Notes: generated from the sequence alone by a model not told the origin. Shown: positions 1 to 8,882, numbered from the stretch's first letter. The stretch: 64,000 bases of DNA from Bianquea renquensis (GCF_014384895.1 NZ_JACRSQ010000001.1:62001-126000); one strand, 5' to 3'. A program made the numbers and translations.

Positions 1-1
1 G

Positions 2-118
2 GCGCTGCGGGAGTCAGGGCCTGTCATGATCGTCTGCGATGTTCCGAAGGATGATAAAGTGTTTCCCATGGTGGCGCCAGGCGCGTCGATCGAAGAAGTC
101 ATGTTGGATGAGGATTGA
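2..118 (+). CDS. ilvB: Acetolactate synthase large subunit, C-terminal fragment
   Basis: This is the last 38 codons of a gene entering from the left edge, ending in TGA. The peptide contains GPVMIVCDVP, DDKVFPMVAPG and a short acidic tail. These match the extreme C terminus of the thiamine-diphosphate enzyme acetolactate synthase (IlvB/AHAS large subunit), where a GPVVI...KV.PMV.PG pattern is typical. The enzyme makes 2-acetolactate for valine, leucine and isoleucine synthesis in the cytoplasm. Only the tail is visible, so a related ThDP enzyme cannot be excluded. A hairpin lies just downstream, and the next gene converges on it from the minus strand. Confidence 0.72.
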   Translation, partial: ALRESGPVMIVCDVPKDDKVFPMVAPGASIEEVMLDED

Positions 119-149
119 GGAATCGATTTGTGGTAGGATTGGGCCAATT

Positions 150-180
150 GGGGGAGGAAAGCGAACTGCTTTTCTCCCCC
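150..180. terminator. Intergenic hairpin between convergent genes
   Basis: A 13-bp stem (150-162 with 168-180, one G-T wobble) closes a GAACT loop between the ilvB stop and the oxidase stop. The U-tract is short (TTGT), so it may act as a bidirectional terminator or transcript-end stabiliser. Confidence 0.6.
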
Positions 181-196
181 TTGTAGCGTTTGTTCC

Positions 197-3100
197 CTAT
201 CTCTCAGTGAAGAGTTTTTCCCACCACTGGACTGTCTTCTGGCAGAGACACTCACACCGGCACCGGATTGAGCGGCGGATTACCCGAAGAATTCCCCACA
301 TCCCAGATTCAACGTCCCAGCGGAGGGAGCCGGAGCGGTATAGATAATCTCCTGGGCAGGGGGTGGTGTCGGACAAATCTATAGTATACACACCGCCGAC
401 GCTGATGGCGCCCTGTATGGTGACGGAGCGGGAGGGAAGATTCGGATAGACTTGCCAGCGATGACCATGAAGTACAAAACTGATGTTGCGAGGTTTGTCG
501 CCCGGCATCAGGAGCCGGATGATCACGTGTTCATTGGTATAGGCTTGCAGTATGGGGGTTGCAGGATCTCCGTGGATGGCGGAATCAAAAATCTTATCGA
601 TGGAAGGTACTCGCTGTAAGCGGTTGAAGAATCGCTCGGACCGATAGTTGTAGCCCTTTTCGCCCGTATCCTCATGATCAGGCGCGCCATGCCCGTCTGG
701 ATCTCCCTGTTCCGCCGTCTTGATTAGATTTCCGGCTGCGTCAAGAAGGCGAATCCCATTTTGGGCAAAGAGGACAAATTCTCGAAAAGAGTCGATTCCG
801 GGGGCAGCGATGACAGCTTGATCACCATGGTTCTCATCTCGTGGCCGCATGCCGCAAAAATATCGCGCTCCCGGGGGTTCAATAATGATCGCGCCAAATA
901 GACCGTGATGCCGGTGATTGCGCAGATCGCCAAAAGAATTGATCAGGCAGGGGCCATATTCTTTGTCAGCGTGCCAGAGATATTGTATGCTCTGTCCAGG
1001 GGCGACTGTCTGTTCGATGGCATTATATCCCACGTTGAGGCCGGACGACCGGACGGGATCACAGCGAAGGAATTGTGGATTCATTGAAACTCGGTTGGAA
1101 GGAGTATGGGGGAACTCAAGAGGAACAGAAGGATATTCGTTGTGACGGATGGGAATGTTGGGGTCAAATAGGTTGTGGAGGGTTATCTCGATCCAATCGC
1201 CTGCATTTGCCCGTAGAATAAGAGGACAGGGGTCCCGCCGGCCGGATAGAACATCCTGTGCTTGCGCCAAGGGGACGAACAAGAGGCCTTCTGGATCATG
1301 GTCTCCGTGTCGATTGTAGAGGAGCTGTTTTTGAATTGCGGCGATTTCGAAGTGGCGGACTCGCGCATCTTTGGGGGGCGTGGTTGGAGGAACCATGATC
1401 TTTTTGTCTGGGCAGAGTGGCAATAGGTGGTCCTGGATTTGCCGGTAGGCCCGGATAATCCCCCAAAGACCAAGCCATAGATCATCGATGCCTCCATAGT
1501 AGTATAGATAATCGCCTGCGCCGTATGCCTCGTCGATTCGGATATTGAAGGCTTCGGATATACCGATGGTTTGTTCTTGTGCGAGGGGGGCTCTCGGATT
1601 GGTAATTTCTTTTCGCCAAGACATGCCCGCAATGTTAAAGGCGTGCTGTTCTTCGTGAGCTCCGTCCAATAGCCGAATGACCATGGGGTCGCCAGGATAC
1701 GTTTCCAACACAGGGGTAGCAGGGTCGCCATATACGATGGAGCTGAAAATGTGAGACGGATCCTCTTGAATCTTTAACCGTTCTCTCATAGGCTCCGCGC
1801 GATAATTGACCCCCATTACTCCAGGATCATCGTCCGAACCGGGATGTTCCGGTGGATTTAGTGGCTGATTATCTTTATCAAAGAGCAAGGCAAAGTCATG
1901 GACAAACAGGGCAAATTCGCGGTAATAGCCGCCTGTCTTTGTTTTGATGACGGCTTTCGTGCCCTTCTTGAGTGGTTGTCCGGTTTTGGGATCGAGAAAG
2001 CTCGCTCCGGCTGGCTCGATGAGGAGTGCGCCGAACATTCCATGTTGCTGGTGGCTGTTGGCAAAGAGATGATCGTGGAAAAAGACGGTGTTCAGCTCTT
2101 CATTTGCATAGAACCGTTCGATCAGCGTTTCATACTGCCGCGCCCCAGCAATGTTGTTCCAGCCATTGGCCGAACCGTCTGAAACAATGGTGTCAAACTT
2201 TACAAGATGGATATGGTAGCCAACGATGTCGGTCAGGGTTTTGAGTTGAAAGGCGCTGGCTTCAATGAACTCCGGCAATAAATTGGTCATTCTAATCTCA
2301 ATACAGTCGCCAGCATTGGCGCGGATGACCAAAGGCTCTGGTCTAATCTCACCTTCTGCAATTTTTTCCAGATAGACGTCCAAGGTTCCATATTGCGCAA
2401 TTTCTTCTTTGAGGACGAAAAAGCGGCCCTGCGGGTCATGCCAGCCATACTCATTATACCGGATGTCGGCCTGGACAGCTGCCAATTCAAAGACTTTGAT
2501 TGACTCATCCGTATCACAGGGACAGGTCTCGGTGTACAAGGCACCTGGAGCAAAATCAGGCACAAAATTGGCTTCCTCTAGCGGAGTAGGCGTTATTTTA
2601 TTGTCCCCTTCCGATGTCAGAATCCCAAAGGGTGGCTGTGATGGCCGCTGTCCGAACTGTCCATTAATGAAATTGGGATAGCCAGGATGTTGAAGATCTT
2701 TTTGTGGTGGCGGTACTCTATCCGCCAGTGGAAGGAGCTTCTGAATGGGTGTATGGTCGGGATACTGGCCGGTTCCATCTTCCAATCGGTCAAATATCCT
2801 CCAAAGGGTCCACATTCCCTCATGAAAGTGGGGATACAGGTGACAGTGGAAAATGGCATCTCCGACCATACCGTTCAGGCTACCTGCACCATATAGGATG
2901 TCCAGTGTAAAGCATTCCTGAGGACTGATGGAGATGGAATCGATGATGATGGATTGTGGATCGTTTGGATCCAGTCGCCATTGGTGATTGTGAAGATGGA
3001 AGACATGGGTCTCTTTGACACCGCCGTGAATCAGTCGGAATTTGGCGGGGTCGCCGACATACGCTTTTGGGATAAAGGGCGCAGGGTCACCGTAAGCCCA

Positions 3101-3880
3101 GGAGCTCATGGAGATATCTTCGCCGGTTACAACGTGCTCTTCTGGAGGTGGGACGAGAGGGAGGCGGTTTCGCATGGGTTCGGCCCGGTAGCTGATGGCA
3201 GTGGTACCATTTGGCATTCCGGTGTGAGGATCGATGGGAGGAACGCCGTCTTTCGTATTGATTTCCAACTCGTCGTGAAAGAAGATGGCATACTCCCGAA
3301 AAGCTGGTTTGACGGGATGATAGATATCCGCGAACACGCCGCTGGTGAGAGGCGCGCCAGTTACAGGATCGTACCATGTGGACTGGGCTTCTTCAATGAT
3401 CATTGCGCCAAACAGTCCGTGAACATTCGTACCGACTTCATTGCCAAGCGTGTCTCCCATGTCGGAGAAGAGATATACGCCTTCTCGATCCGCATACCAA
3501 GTGTACTGGATAAAGTTGTCGGTGGTGGAATCGGGGTTGAATCCCACATTGGCGCCATCGGACGTTTTCACATCGTAGGCCAACCCTTGTACATGAATGG
3601 AAGCTTTGCGATTCAGCCGGTTGTAGAAGTTGATGCGGATCTCATCTCCGACATTGGCGCGGATGACAAGGGGCTGTACCTCTTCGTAAGGCTGTGGAGG
3701 AGATAGAGCAAAATTCTCCCGGGCTTTCTTTTGAATTCTCTGTGAATCTTCTTTTAGCACGTACATAAGCCCATTTGGGTCGTGGTCCCCGTATTTATTA
3801 TACACGATCGGCAAGGAAATGGCTTCGATGTCAAAGGTTCGGATTGGACGGGGGGTTGGACAATCTGTTTCTGCTATCAT
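197..3880 (-). CDS. Six-cupredoxin multicopper oxidase, MnxG-like
   Basis: Predicted 1227-residue multicopper oxidase. Three homologous units of about 400 residues start near residues 16, 470 and 870. Each carries a YNxxGxHDPxG segment, a PLxIRANxGDxI segment and a YGDPA segment, so each is probably two cupredoxin domains (six in total). A complete copper-ligand set is visible but sits mid-protein. Domain 2 has HVFHLHNH (H292, H295, H297) and HCHLYPHFHEGM (H345, C346, H347, H351, M356). Domain 3 has HIH (H556, H558) and HDH (H602, H604). Together these supply type 1 and trinuclear copper ligands; unit 3 has lost them. Size and domain count recall Bacillus MnxG, the spore-surface Mn(II) oxidase, and animal ceruloplasmin. 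No signal peptide is seen, which fits a spore-coat protein. The ATG at 3880 has AAAGGGG about 7 nt upstream and is preferred over an ATG 16 codons further up. Substrate is unknown: Mn(II), Fe(II) or a phenolic are possible. Confidence 0.85.
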   Translation of the reverse strand: MIAETDCPTPRPIRTFDIEAISLPIVYNKYGDHDPNGLMYVLKEDSQRIQKKARENFALSPPQPYEEVQPLVIRANVGDEIRINFYNRLNRKASIHVQGLAYDVKTSDGANVGFNPDSTTDNFIQYTWYADREGVYLFSDMGDTLGNEVGTNVHGLFGAMIIEEAQSTWYDPVTGAPLTSGVFADIYHPVKPAFREYAIFFHDELEINTKDGVPPIDPHTGMPNGTTAISYRAEPMRNRLPLVPPPEEHVVTGEDISMSSWAYGDPAPFIPKAYVGDPAKFRLIHGGVKETHVFHLHNHQWRLDPNDPQSIIIDSISISPQECFTLDILYGAGSLNGMVGDAIFHCHLYPHFHEGMWTLWRIFDRLEDGTGQYPDHTPIQKLLPLADRVPPPQKDLQHPGYPNFINGQFGQRPSQPPFGILTSEGDNKITPTPLEEANFVPDFAPGALYTETCPCDTDESIKVFELAAVQADIRYNEYGWHDPQGRFFVLKEEIAQYGTLDVYLEKIAEGEIRPEPLVIRANAGDCIEIRMTNLLPEFIEASAFQLKTLTDIVGYHIHLVKFDTIVSDGSANGWNNIAGARQYETLIERFYANEELNTVFFHDHLFANSHQQHGMFGALLIEPAGASFLDPKTGQPLKKGTKAVIKTKTGGYYREFALFVHDFALLFDKDNQPLNPPEHPGSDDDPGVMGVNYRAEPMRERLKIQEDPSHIFSSIVYGDPATPVLETYPGDPMVIRLLDGAHEEQHAFNIAGMSWRKEITNPRAPLAQEQTIGISEAFNIRIDEAYGAGDYLYYYGGIDDLWLGLWGIIRAYRQIQDHLLPLCPDKKIMVPPTTPPKDARVRHFEIAAIQKQLLYNRHGDHDPEGLLFVPLAQAQDVLSGRRDPCPLILRANAGDWIEITLHNLFDPNIPIRHNEYPSVPLEFPHTPSNRVSMNPQFLRCDPVRSSGLNVGYNAIEQTVAPGQSIQYLWHADKEYGPCLINSFGDLRNHRHHGLFGAIIIEPPGARYFCGMRPRDENHGDQAVIAAPGIDSFREFVLFAQNGIRLLDAAGNLIKTAEQGDPDGHGAPDHEDTGEKGYNYRSERFFNRLQRVPSIDKIFDSAIHGDPATPILQAYTNEHVIIRLLMPGDKPRNISFVLHGHRWQVYPNLPSRSVTIQGAISVGGVYTIDLSDTTPCPGDYLYRSGSLRWDVESGMWGILRVIRRSIRCRCECLCQKTVQWWEKLFTER

Positions 3881-3914
3881 ATAAATTCCCCTTTCTGACC
3901 TAAATCGGTCATTA

Positions 3915-3941
3915 TAGTGTATGTCCAATTCTATGGATGGT
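3915..3941 (-). promoter_or_regulatory. Candidate sigma-K promoter of the multicopper oxidase
   Basis: Read on the minus strand, AC (3941-3940) is followed by 16 nt and then CATACACTA (3923-3915). This fits the sigma-K consensus AC-N16/17-CATAnnnTA. It lies 35-61 nt upstream of the preferred start codon. The same bases contain TATAAT, but no good sigma-A -35 sits 17 nt upstream. Late mother-cell expression and a spore-coat or exosporium location are inferred. Confidence 0.6.
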
Positions 3942-4054
3942 TCTTGCCAGCGATTTTAACTCCAATAAAAAAAGCCATCGGCAGATGACGTGGGGACACT
4001 TCTCAAAAAGTGTGGACTAGCCCCTTGGTTGGAAGGAGGCGGTCCGTCCCTGGA

Positions 4055-4861
4055 TCAAGTTTCCAGGTATTGGACGATGAGATGTTCGATTTGGATCATA
4101 TCGATAGAGCCGTCAGGCCCATCGCGGGTGACGATCAGGTTCTTGCCCTCCACGATGCCAGCTTTGCGGTAGGTTTCCAACTTGGCGGCCCATCGCTTGC
4201 GGTATTCAGGCTTGTGGAGCAAGCCAAGGTGTTCCCAGTAGAAGACAACGCCAGGGCGGTACTTGTGGTAGACCTTGAAGTCGCCTTTGATAGGGACGCC
4301 ATCGACGACGAGGGAAGGCTCGTATTCGACGGTGATGCCGTGCGCAGTGAGAAGGAGAAGGATGAGGGCTTCGGATTTGGAGGCGACGTAGGTGGGGACA
4401 CCCTGGATGGCGACGAGGTGATGGTAATTTGGGCCGTAGGGTTTGGATTGAGCATGATTCCAGGCATGCTGCCGTGCAGTCTCTTCTTGTTGGCGAAGAA
4501 GTTCGTCGGCAGAGTGCTGGGAGAGAAGCTGCTGGACGTGGAGGCCGAAATGGCGGAGGGCTTTGGCAGTGCGGGATAGGATCGAGCGAAAAAGTTGAAG
4601 CTGAGCTTTGAGGTCGCGAGTGTTTTGTAGGGCCTGACGAGTGGAGTCGAGGTCTTGGAGTTTGACGTAGCGCTGAACCTGTTTGCCATTTTCCCAGAAT
4701 TGACGGTAGAAATAGGTGTGAAGGCCGCGCTGTTTTTTAACGAGGTGGCCGCGAGGGGAGTTGGCAAGGGCTTTGGAGAGGGAGTCAATGTTGCGGGAGA
4801 GGAAAAGATAGGAATTGAAGAGGATGGGAGCGATGTCGAGAGGATCGACGTGAGGGACCAT
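4055..4861 (-). CDS. Conserved hypothetical protein with PD-(D/E)XK-like C-terminal domain
   Basis: 268-residue protein of unknown function. The N-terminal half is helical and charged (Leu/Gln/Arg-rich, possibly coiled coil). The C-terminal 110 residues have the layout of a PD-(D/E)XK nuclease fold: SKSEALI, then YEPSLVVDG, GDFKVY and FYWEHLG, followed by a Lys/Tyr helix (KLETYRKAG) and NLIVTRDG. Candidate metal ligands are the Glu of SKSE, the Asp of GDF and the Glu of WEH. The ATG at 4861 has AAAGGAG about 10 nt upstream. Longer upstream reading frames run into the 75-bp tandem repeat and are rejected. It has no operon partner; a sigma-A-like promoter lies immediately upstream. It could equally be a structural or RNA-binding protein with a dead nuclease fold. 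Confidence 0.6.
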   Translation of the reverse strand: MVPHVDPLDIAPILFNSYLFLSRNIDSLSKALANSPRGHLVKKQRGLHTYFYRQFWENGKQVQRYVKLQDLDSTRQALQNTRDLKAQLQLFRSILSRTAKALRHFGLHVQQLLSQHSADELLRQQEETARQHAWNHAQSKPYGPNYHHLVAIQGVPTYVASKSEALILLLLTAHGITVEYEPSLVVDGVPIKGDFKVYHKYRPGVVFYWEHLGLLHKPEYRKRWAAKLETYRKAGIVEGKNLIVTRDGPDGSIDMIQIEHLIVQYLET

Positions 4862-4894
4862 AGGCAGGACTCCTTTACAAAAAAATGGGATATT

Positions 4895-4923
4895 ATTATA
4901 GCACAAAAATGGGATGAAAGCAA
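4895..4923 (-). promoter_or_regulatory. Sigma-A-type promoter for the PD-(D/E)XK-like gene
   Basis: On the minus strand TTGCTT (4923-4918) is followed by a 17-nt spacer and TATAAT (4900-4895), 34 nt before the start codon. Confidence 0.55.
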
Positions 4924-4954
4924 GAGATTTTAAGGGGACGGAGGAGTGGGCAGA

Positions 4955-5117
4955 CCGGAGTGCAGAAGGGAGGGGTGAACGCCGGAAAGGGGAGAAGGGG
5001 AGGCGAAAAGGGGGAGGAGAGAGGAAAAACCGGAGTGCAGAAGAGAGGGGTGAACGCCGGAAAGGGGAGAAGGGGAGGCGAAAAGGGGGAGGAGATAAGA
5101 AAAACCGGAGTGCAGAA
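4955..5117. repeat. Purine-rich 75-bp tandem repeat, 2.2 copies
   Basis: Two almost identical 75-bp units (4955-5029 and 5030-5104) are followed by a 13-bp partial third (5105-5117). Each starts CCGGAGTGCAGAA and continues as an almost uninterrupted G/A run on the plus strand. The period is a multiple of three, so open frames cross it on both strands; I see no ribosome binding sites or family similarity and treat it as non-coding. The remaining gene-free stretch to 5304 shows no recognisable gene or structure. Confidence 0.8.
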
Positions 5118-5304
5118 CAATTGTGTAAAGACAAAGGCATACAAGCATCCCAGCCGTGAGTCCTTCTTCATCTATCCGGACTGCTTTTGCTATCAGAAAG
5201 TACAGGGGGGCATTCGTCCTTGTGGTACCGATCGCGTGGCTGTCTCCGCCGGATTGTGCAATCCAATCTGTCGGTTCTGGGTTGATTGAGTGGGTGCAAA
5301 AAAA

Positions 5305-5330
5305 TACCGGCTCTCAAAAAGGAGCCGGTA
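5305..5330 (-). terminator. Rho-independent terminator of the surface protein gene
   Basis: A 9-bp perfect stem (5305-5313 with 5322-5330) is followed on the minus strand by a run of T (complement of 5297-5304), 19 nt after the stop codon. Confidence 0.85.
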
Positions 5331-5348
5331 AAAAGCCGTGTAGCTCTG

Positions 5349-8300
5349 TTAATAGGTCTTGCGCTTTCTGGAATACACGATGGTACCCGCCAGGCCGCCG
5401 GAGGCTAGCAGGAGCAGGGCAATCCATAGTGTGAGATTGCTGGTGTCCCCGGTCTGCGGGGTGCTGTTGCTGCTGGCAATGGTTTCCGCCACCTTGAAGC
5501 CGCAGACGGTGCAGCTTCTTTCCCGGCTTCCCGCTGTGGCAGCCGTTGCCGCCTTTGTTACCGTCCAGTCGCCATAGGTATGAGCCGCCATATCAGACTT
5601 TTCACCGCAGGCGCACTCATGCCAGTGGTTGGAATTGTCAGACTTCCACTCTGTGCCGTAGCTGTGGGTATGTTCCAGCACAGGGATTTCAGCCCTTTCA
5701 ACATAGCCGCAGGCCGTGCAGGTATGATGCTGTTCGCCCGTTTCCGTCTCGGTCGCAGATTTCACAATTTCCCAATCGCCGTAGGTATGGGACGCGGTAT
5801 CTGCCTTTGTACCGCAAACCGTGCATTCGTGCCAATGGCCGTCCACATCAGATTTCCACTCAGTGCTGAAAGTATGGTCGCGTATCGTGCAGACAACAGG
5901 GGCACTTTCCAAAGCCGCAGAGGTTATAGCGTCCAAAACAGCTTCAACCTTTACGGTATAGCTGCCGGACTCAGTTACTGTCAGTGTGCTTTCGTTCTTT
6001 CCATTCAGCAAAACGCCGTCCTTGTACCACGAATAGACATAAGCCGCGGTATCCGCCTCATGGACTGCCGAAGCCGTCAGGATAATGCTTTCACCCGCAT
6101 GCACCGTCGTATGGTCGGCTGTCAGAGAAACCGTATCCGGCTGCTTGACGCCCCAGACGATCAGAAGCCTTTGCGAGGACTTCTCTACAGAATCGGTGTC
6201 AAAGTTCCACAAGGTCTGGGCTCCATAAGGACGCCATCCGGCGACATAGAATCCGGTCCTTTCGCCAATCTCGCTGACCGTAGGTATAAGCGATTCATCG
6301 ATCTTCGAGTGCGGCATGACATAGATCCTTGCATAGACATTTTTGTCCGTCTCATCTTTGAAAGCAACACTATACTTTTTGATCCAAATCAAATCCTGCC
6401 CACTCTGGATGAGTCCCATGCTCTCCTCCGTTGATGCAAACTGGGAAGCGTCCGGGATTAATCCATTCATATAAGAGACGGCTGCCGTTCCCTCTGTTCT
6501 ATAGGTGGCCGCCACGGGTACCGGCACTGCAGGGGCAAATTCGTCCACGATCTGGATAACCGGCCCCTCATCCTCACCGTCCCACAGGAAAATATCGCCG
6601 AAAATCGTGGGGGAACCGCTCAGCTTTAAAGTCGGGTAGGAATTGCTGCCAGAACCATACAGGCTGACAGCGTCTCCCCGATTCGCGCAGGAATTCCCGG
6701 AGATCTCGCCACCTGTAATTTCGACCGTAGTCCCCGCACCATATGCGTAAATACCGCCGCCGGAGTAGTACTCCCCATAAGTATTTCCTGTGATGGCTCC
6801 GTCGGTCATGGTGAAGCTGGACGTCTTATTATTGTCATATCCCCAGATAAAGACACCGCCGCCACACATACCAACAGAATTATTCTTGATTTCTGTTCCG
6901 CTCAGTGTGACATCCGCATGAAGAATAAGGATACCGCCACCGTTAGTTTCAGAGCTATTTCCGGAGATCTCACCGCCGGAGAGACGAACCGTACTATCTT
7001 CGATATAAATAGCGGCGCCATCATTGAGGGCATGATTATTGCGGATCTTGCCACCGGACATGTCTAAGCTGGATTGATAAACCTCAATCGCTCTGGCGCC
7101 ATTATTTTTCAGATCTGCACCGTCTTTAATTTTAAGTGTTGATCCATTATAAACTTTAATTAAATATGCATAACTATAGCCATCATATGCGTCCTTTCCC
7201 AATTCTATATTATCACCGTCGATGACAACGTCGGAAAGGGTTAAGGTCGCTTGGCTCGTCACATAAAAGAGGCTGCTATTACTGCCGTTATAGCTTTCGG
7301 CTCGCTTAAAAACAGCGTTGTTTAACTCGGTATCTGTATCAATGGTAACTTGGCCGCAAATGTAGATCACGCCATCGTCGGCGACAAGCCGCAGAGCCGT
7401 GTCCAATGTTTTGACTGCATTGGCCACATCAGCGCCACCCTTGGTATCATCGCCGCTTTGGCCGTTCAGATAGACCTCGGATAGATGGCGTATAATGTAA
7501 TTGCCATTACCATCAGAGACAACCGGTAAGCCATTGGTATAGGTGGAAATATCACTGCTGAAGGTGCCAGATGTTACCGTGATGGTCGATTGGCTGCTTG
7601 AAGACTCAGAAATAGCGGCCTTTGTACCCGTTAAAGTTCCGCCGATAATTTCAACTGTGGAATTTTCCTGCGCATAAACAGCAGATGCGACTCTGCCGTT
7701 GCCGGAAATTGTACCGGCGCTAATATTGACTTTTGCGGAATCCTCTACCGAAATACCATGACTGCCGTCAGATGTGATACTTCCGCCGTCAACATTCAGA
7801 GTCGTGGCAGCGGCATCAGACACACCGCCTTGTACCTGAATCGCAGCAGAATACCCTGCCGATTTGATTAGCGCATCCCCGCTTATGGTAATGGTCGATC
7901 CGCTGTACGCCTGAATGGCACTGCCGCTCGTACCCTCTTTAATAATGGATCCGCCTTTAATATCGAACTGAATTGCGTTCACCTGATAGCTGCTAACATA
8001 TACAGCCACACGGCCGTTCGGGCCAGACGTCAAAGTGCCGCCATTAATCTCTGCCACAACATTGGATGAGCCCCGAAGGTTAAGCGGACTGTCCGCGGTT
8101 GCGATAATCTCACCTGCATTGATTTCAATGGCTACATTGCTGGAAGAATCATAAACATCAATGCTCTCCTGTGTAGTCTGGATCTTGCCTCCGTTCATAA
8201 CGAAAGTGGAATTGCTGCGCAATTGAATGCCATAGCCCCACGAGGGATGACTCGCAATCAATGTACCTTCGCCAATAGAGTCTGTCAGGGTAAGGGAACC

Positions 8301-8882
8301 ACCATCCCGTATGGTCATAAAATAATGGTTATTTTGGCCATATGTCTTTGTTACCGTATAGCCCTTTAAATCCAAAACAACATCTTTCGTGATCGTAATA
8401 TCTACTTTGGAATCAATTGTGATATTACCGCCAAGCGCTACCGTACCGCCAGCTTCCAAGGCGGCCTCGAATTCTTCCGCCGTAGTAACACCTGGATCGT
8501 CCAGTGTCTGCGCAGGATAGAGGGCGGCAATCACGGCGTTTATGGTTTCATTTTCCTCCACGTCAATGCCGTTTTCTTCTGCGAAGGTTTTGATTTCTCC
8601 AATCTGATTATAGACCACCTTTACCTGCTCCTCGTCCTCCGGGTCAATGTCTTTCGGGGCGGGCAAGGACGCGATCATCCCGTTCAGCGTCTCCTCGGCG
8701 GTCGCCTCTGTAACGCAATCACCCTCATGACCGGCTTTCAGCGTACAGCCATCGGTTACAGTGCATGAATCCACCGGGCTGCTCTCAATGTCCTCTGCAA
8801 AGGCCACAGTGGGGAGCATGGTCAGCATCATGGCAGCCGTCAGCAGAACTGCCAGCAGCTTGCTATATTTTGCTCGTTTCAT
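5349..8882 (-). CDS. Sortase-anchored beta-helix surface protein
   Basis: 1177-residue secreted wall protein. Residues 1-29 form a signal peptide (Lys/Arg start, Leu/Ala/Met core, cleavage near AFAED). Residues about 130-850 are short repeats rich in Gly, Asn, Ser and Thr (GGxIxxN, SGGEISGN, LTLSDV types), the signature of a right-handed parallel beta-helix as in pectate-lyase-like adhesins. Next is an Ig-like segment (near TVHAGESIILTAS), then two related modules of about 55 residues with EWKSD, HWHEC, HTYGDW and a CxxCG pair. The C terminus has TPQTG, a hydrophobic helix and RKRK, a sorting signal of the xPxTG type. Likely roles are adhesion or glycan binding; no catalytic site is apparent. 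AAAGGAGG precedes the start. The ligand is unknown. Confidence 0.85.
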   Translation of the reverse strand: MKRAKYSKLLAVLLTAAMMLTMLPTVAFAEDIESSPVDSCTVTDGCTLKAGHEGDCVTEATAEETLNGMIASLPAPKDIDPEDEEQVKVVYNQIGEIKTFAEENGIDVEENETINAVIAALYPAQTLDDPGVTTAEEFEAALEAGGTVALGGNITIDSKVDITITKDVVLDLKGYTVTKTYGQNNHYFMTIRDGGSLTLTDSIGEGTLIASHPSWGYGIQLRSNSTFVMNGGKIQTTQESIDVYDSSSNVAIEINAGEIIATADSPLNLRGSSNVVAEINGGTLTSGPNGRVAVYVSSYQVNAIQFDIKGGSIIKEGTSGSAIQAYSGSTITISGDALIKSAGYSAAIQVQGGVSDAAATTLNVDGGSITSDGSHGISVEDSAKVNISAGTISGNGRVASAVYAQENSTVEIIGGTLTGTKAAISESSSSQSTITVTSGTFSSDISTYTNGLPVVSDGNGNYIIRHLSEVYLNGQSGDDTKGGADVANAVKTLDTALRLVADDGVIYICGQVTIDTDTELNNAVFKRAESYNGSNSSLFYVTSQATLTLSDVVIDGDNIELGKDAYDGYSYAYLIKVYNGSTLKIKDGADLKNNGARAIEVYQSSLDMSGGKIRNNHALNDGAAIYIEDSTVRLSGGEISGNSSETNGGGILILHADVTLSGTEIKNNSVGMCGGGVFIWGYDNNKTSSFTMTDGAITGNTYGEYYSGGGIYAYGAGTTVEITGGEISGNSCANRGDAVSLYGSGSNSYPTLKLSGSPTIFGDIFLWDGEDEGPVIQIVDEFAPAVPVPVAATYRTEGTAAVSYMNGLIPDASQFASTEESMGLIQSGQDLIWIKKYSVAFKDETDKNVYARIYVMPHSKIDESLIPTVSEIGERTGFYVAGWRPYGAQTLWNFDTDSVEKSSQRLLIVWGVKQPDTVSLTADHTTVHAGESIILTASAVHEADTAAYVYSWYKDGVLLNGKNESTLTVTESGSYTVKVEAVLDAITSAALESAPVVCTIRDHTFSTEWKSDVDGHWHECTVCGTKADTASHTYGDWEIVKSATETETGEQHHTCTACGYVERAEIPVLEHTHSYGTEWKSDNSNHWHECACGEKSDMAAHTYGDWTVTKAATAATAGSRERSCTVCGFKVAETIASSNSTPQTGDTSNLTLWIALLLLASGGLAGTIVYSRKRKTY

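Noticed and set aside
39..347. Plus-strand frame across the end of the oxidase gene
   Set aside because: It overlaps both the ilvB tail and the oxidase, has no ribosome binding site and no family resemblance.
2954..3706. A 250-codon plus-strand frame antisense to the oxidase
   Set aside because: It mirrors the third codon position of a clear oxidase domain; low-complexity composition and no RBS.
4914..5289. Open frames crossing the 75-bp repeat on both strands
   Set aside because: All frames stay open because the unit is 25 codons long and lacks stops; products are Arg/Gly/Lys or Ser/Pro/Phe low complexity.
5580..6434. A 284-codon plus-strand frame inside the surface protein gene
   Set aside because: Antisense shadow of a coding region with a signal peptide, anchor, promoter and terminator on the other strand.
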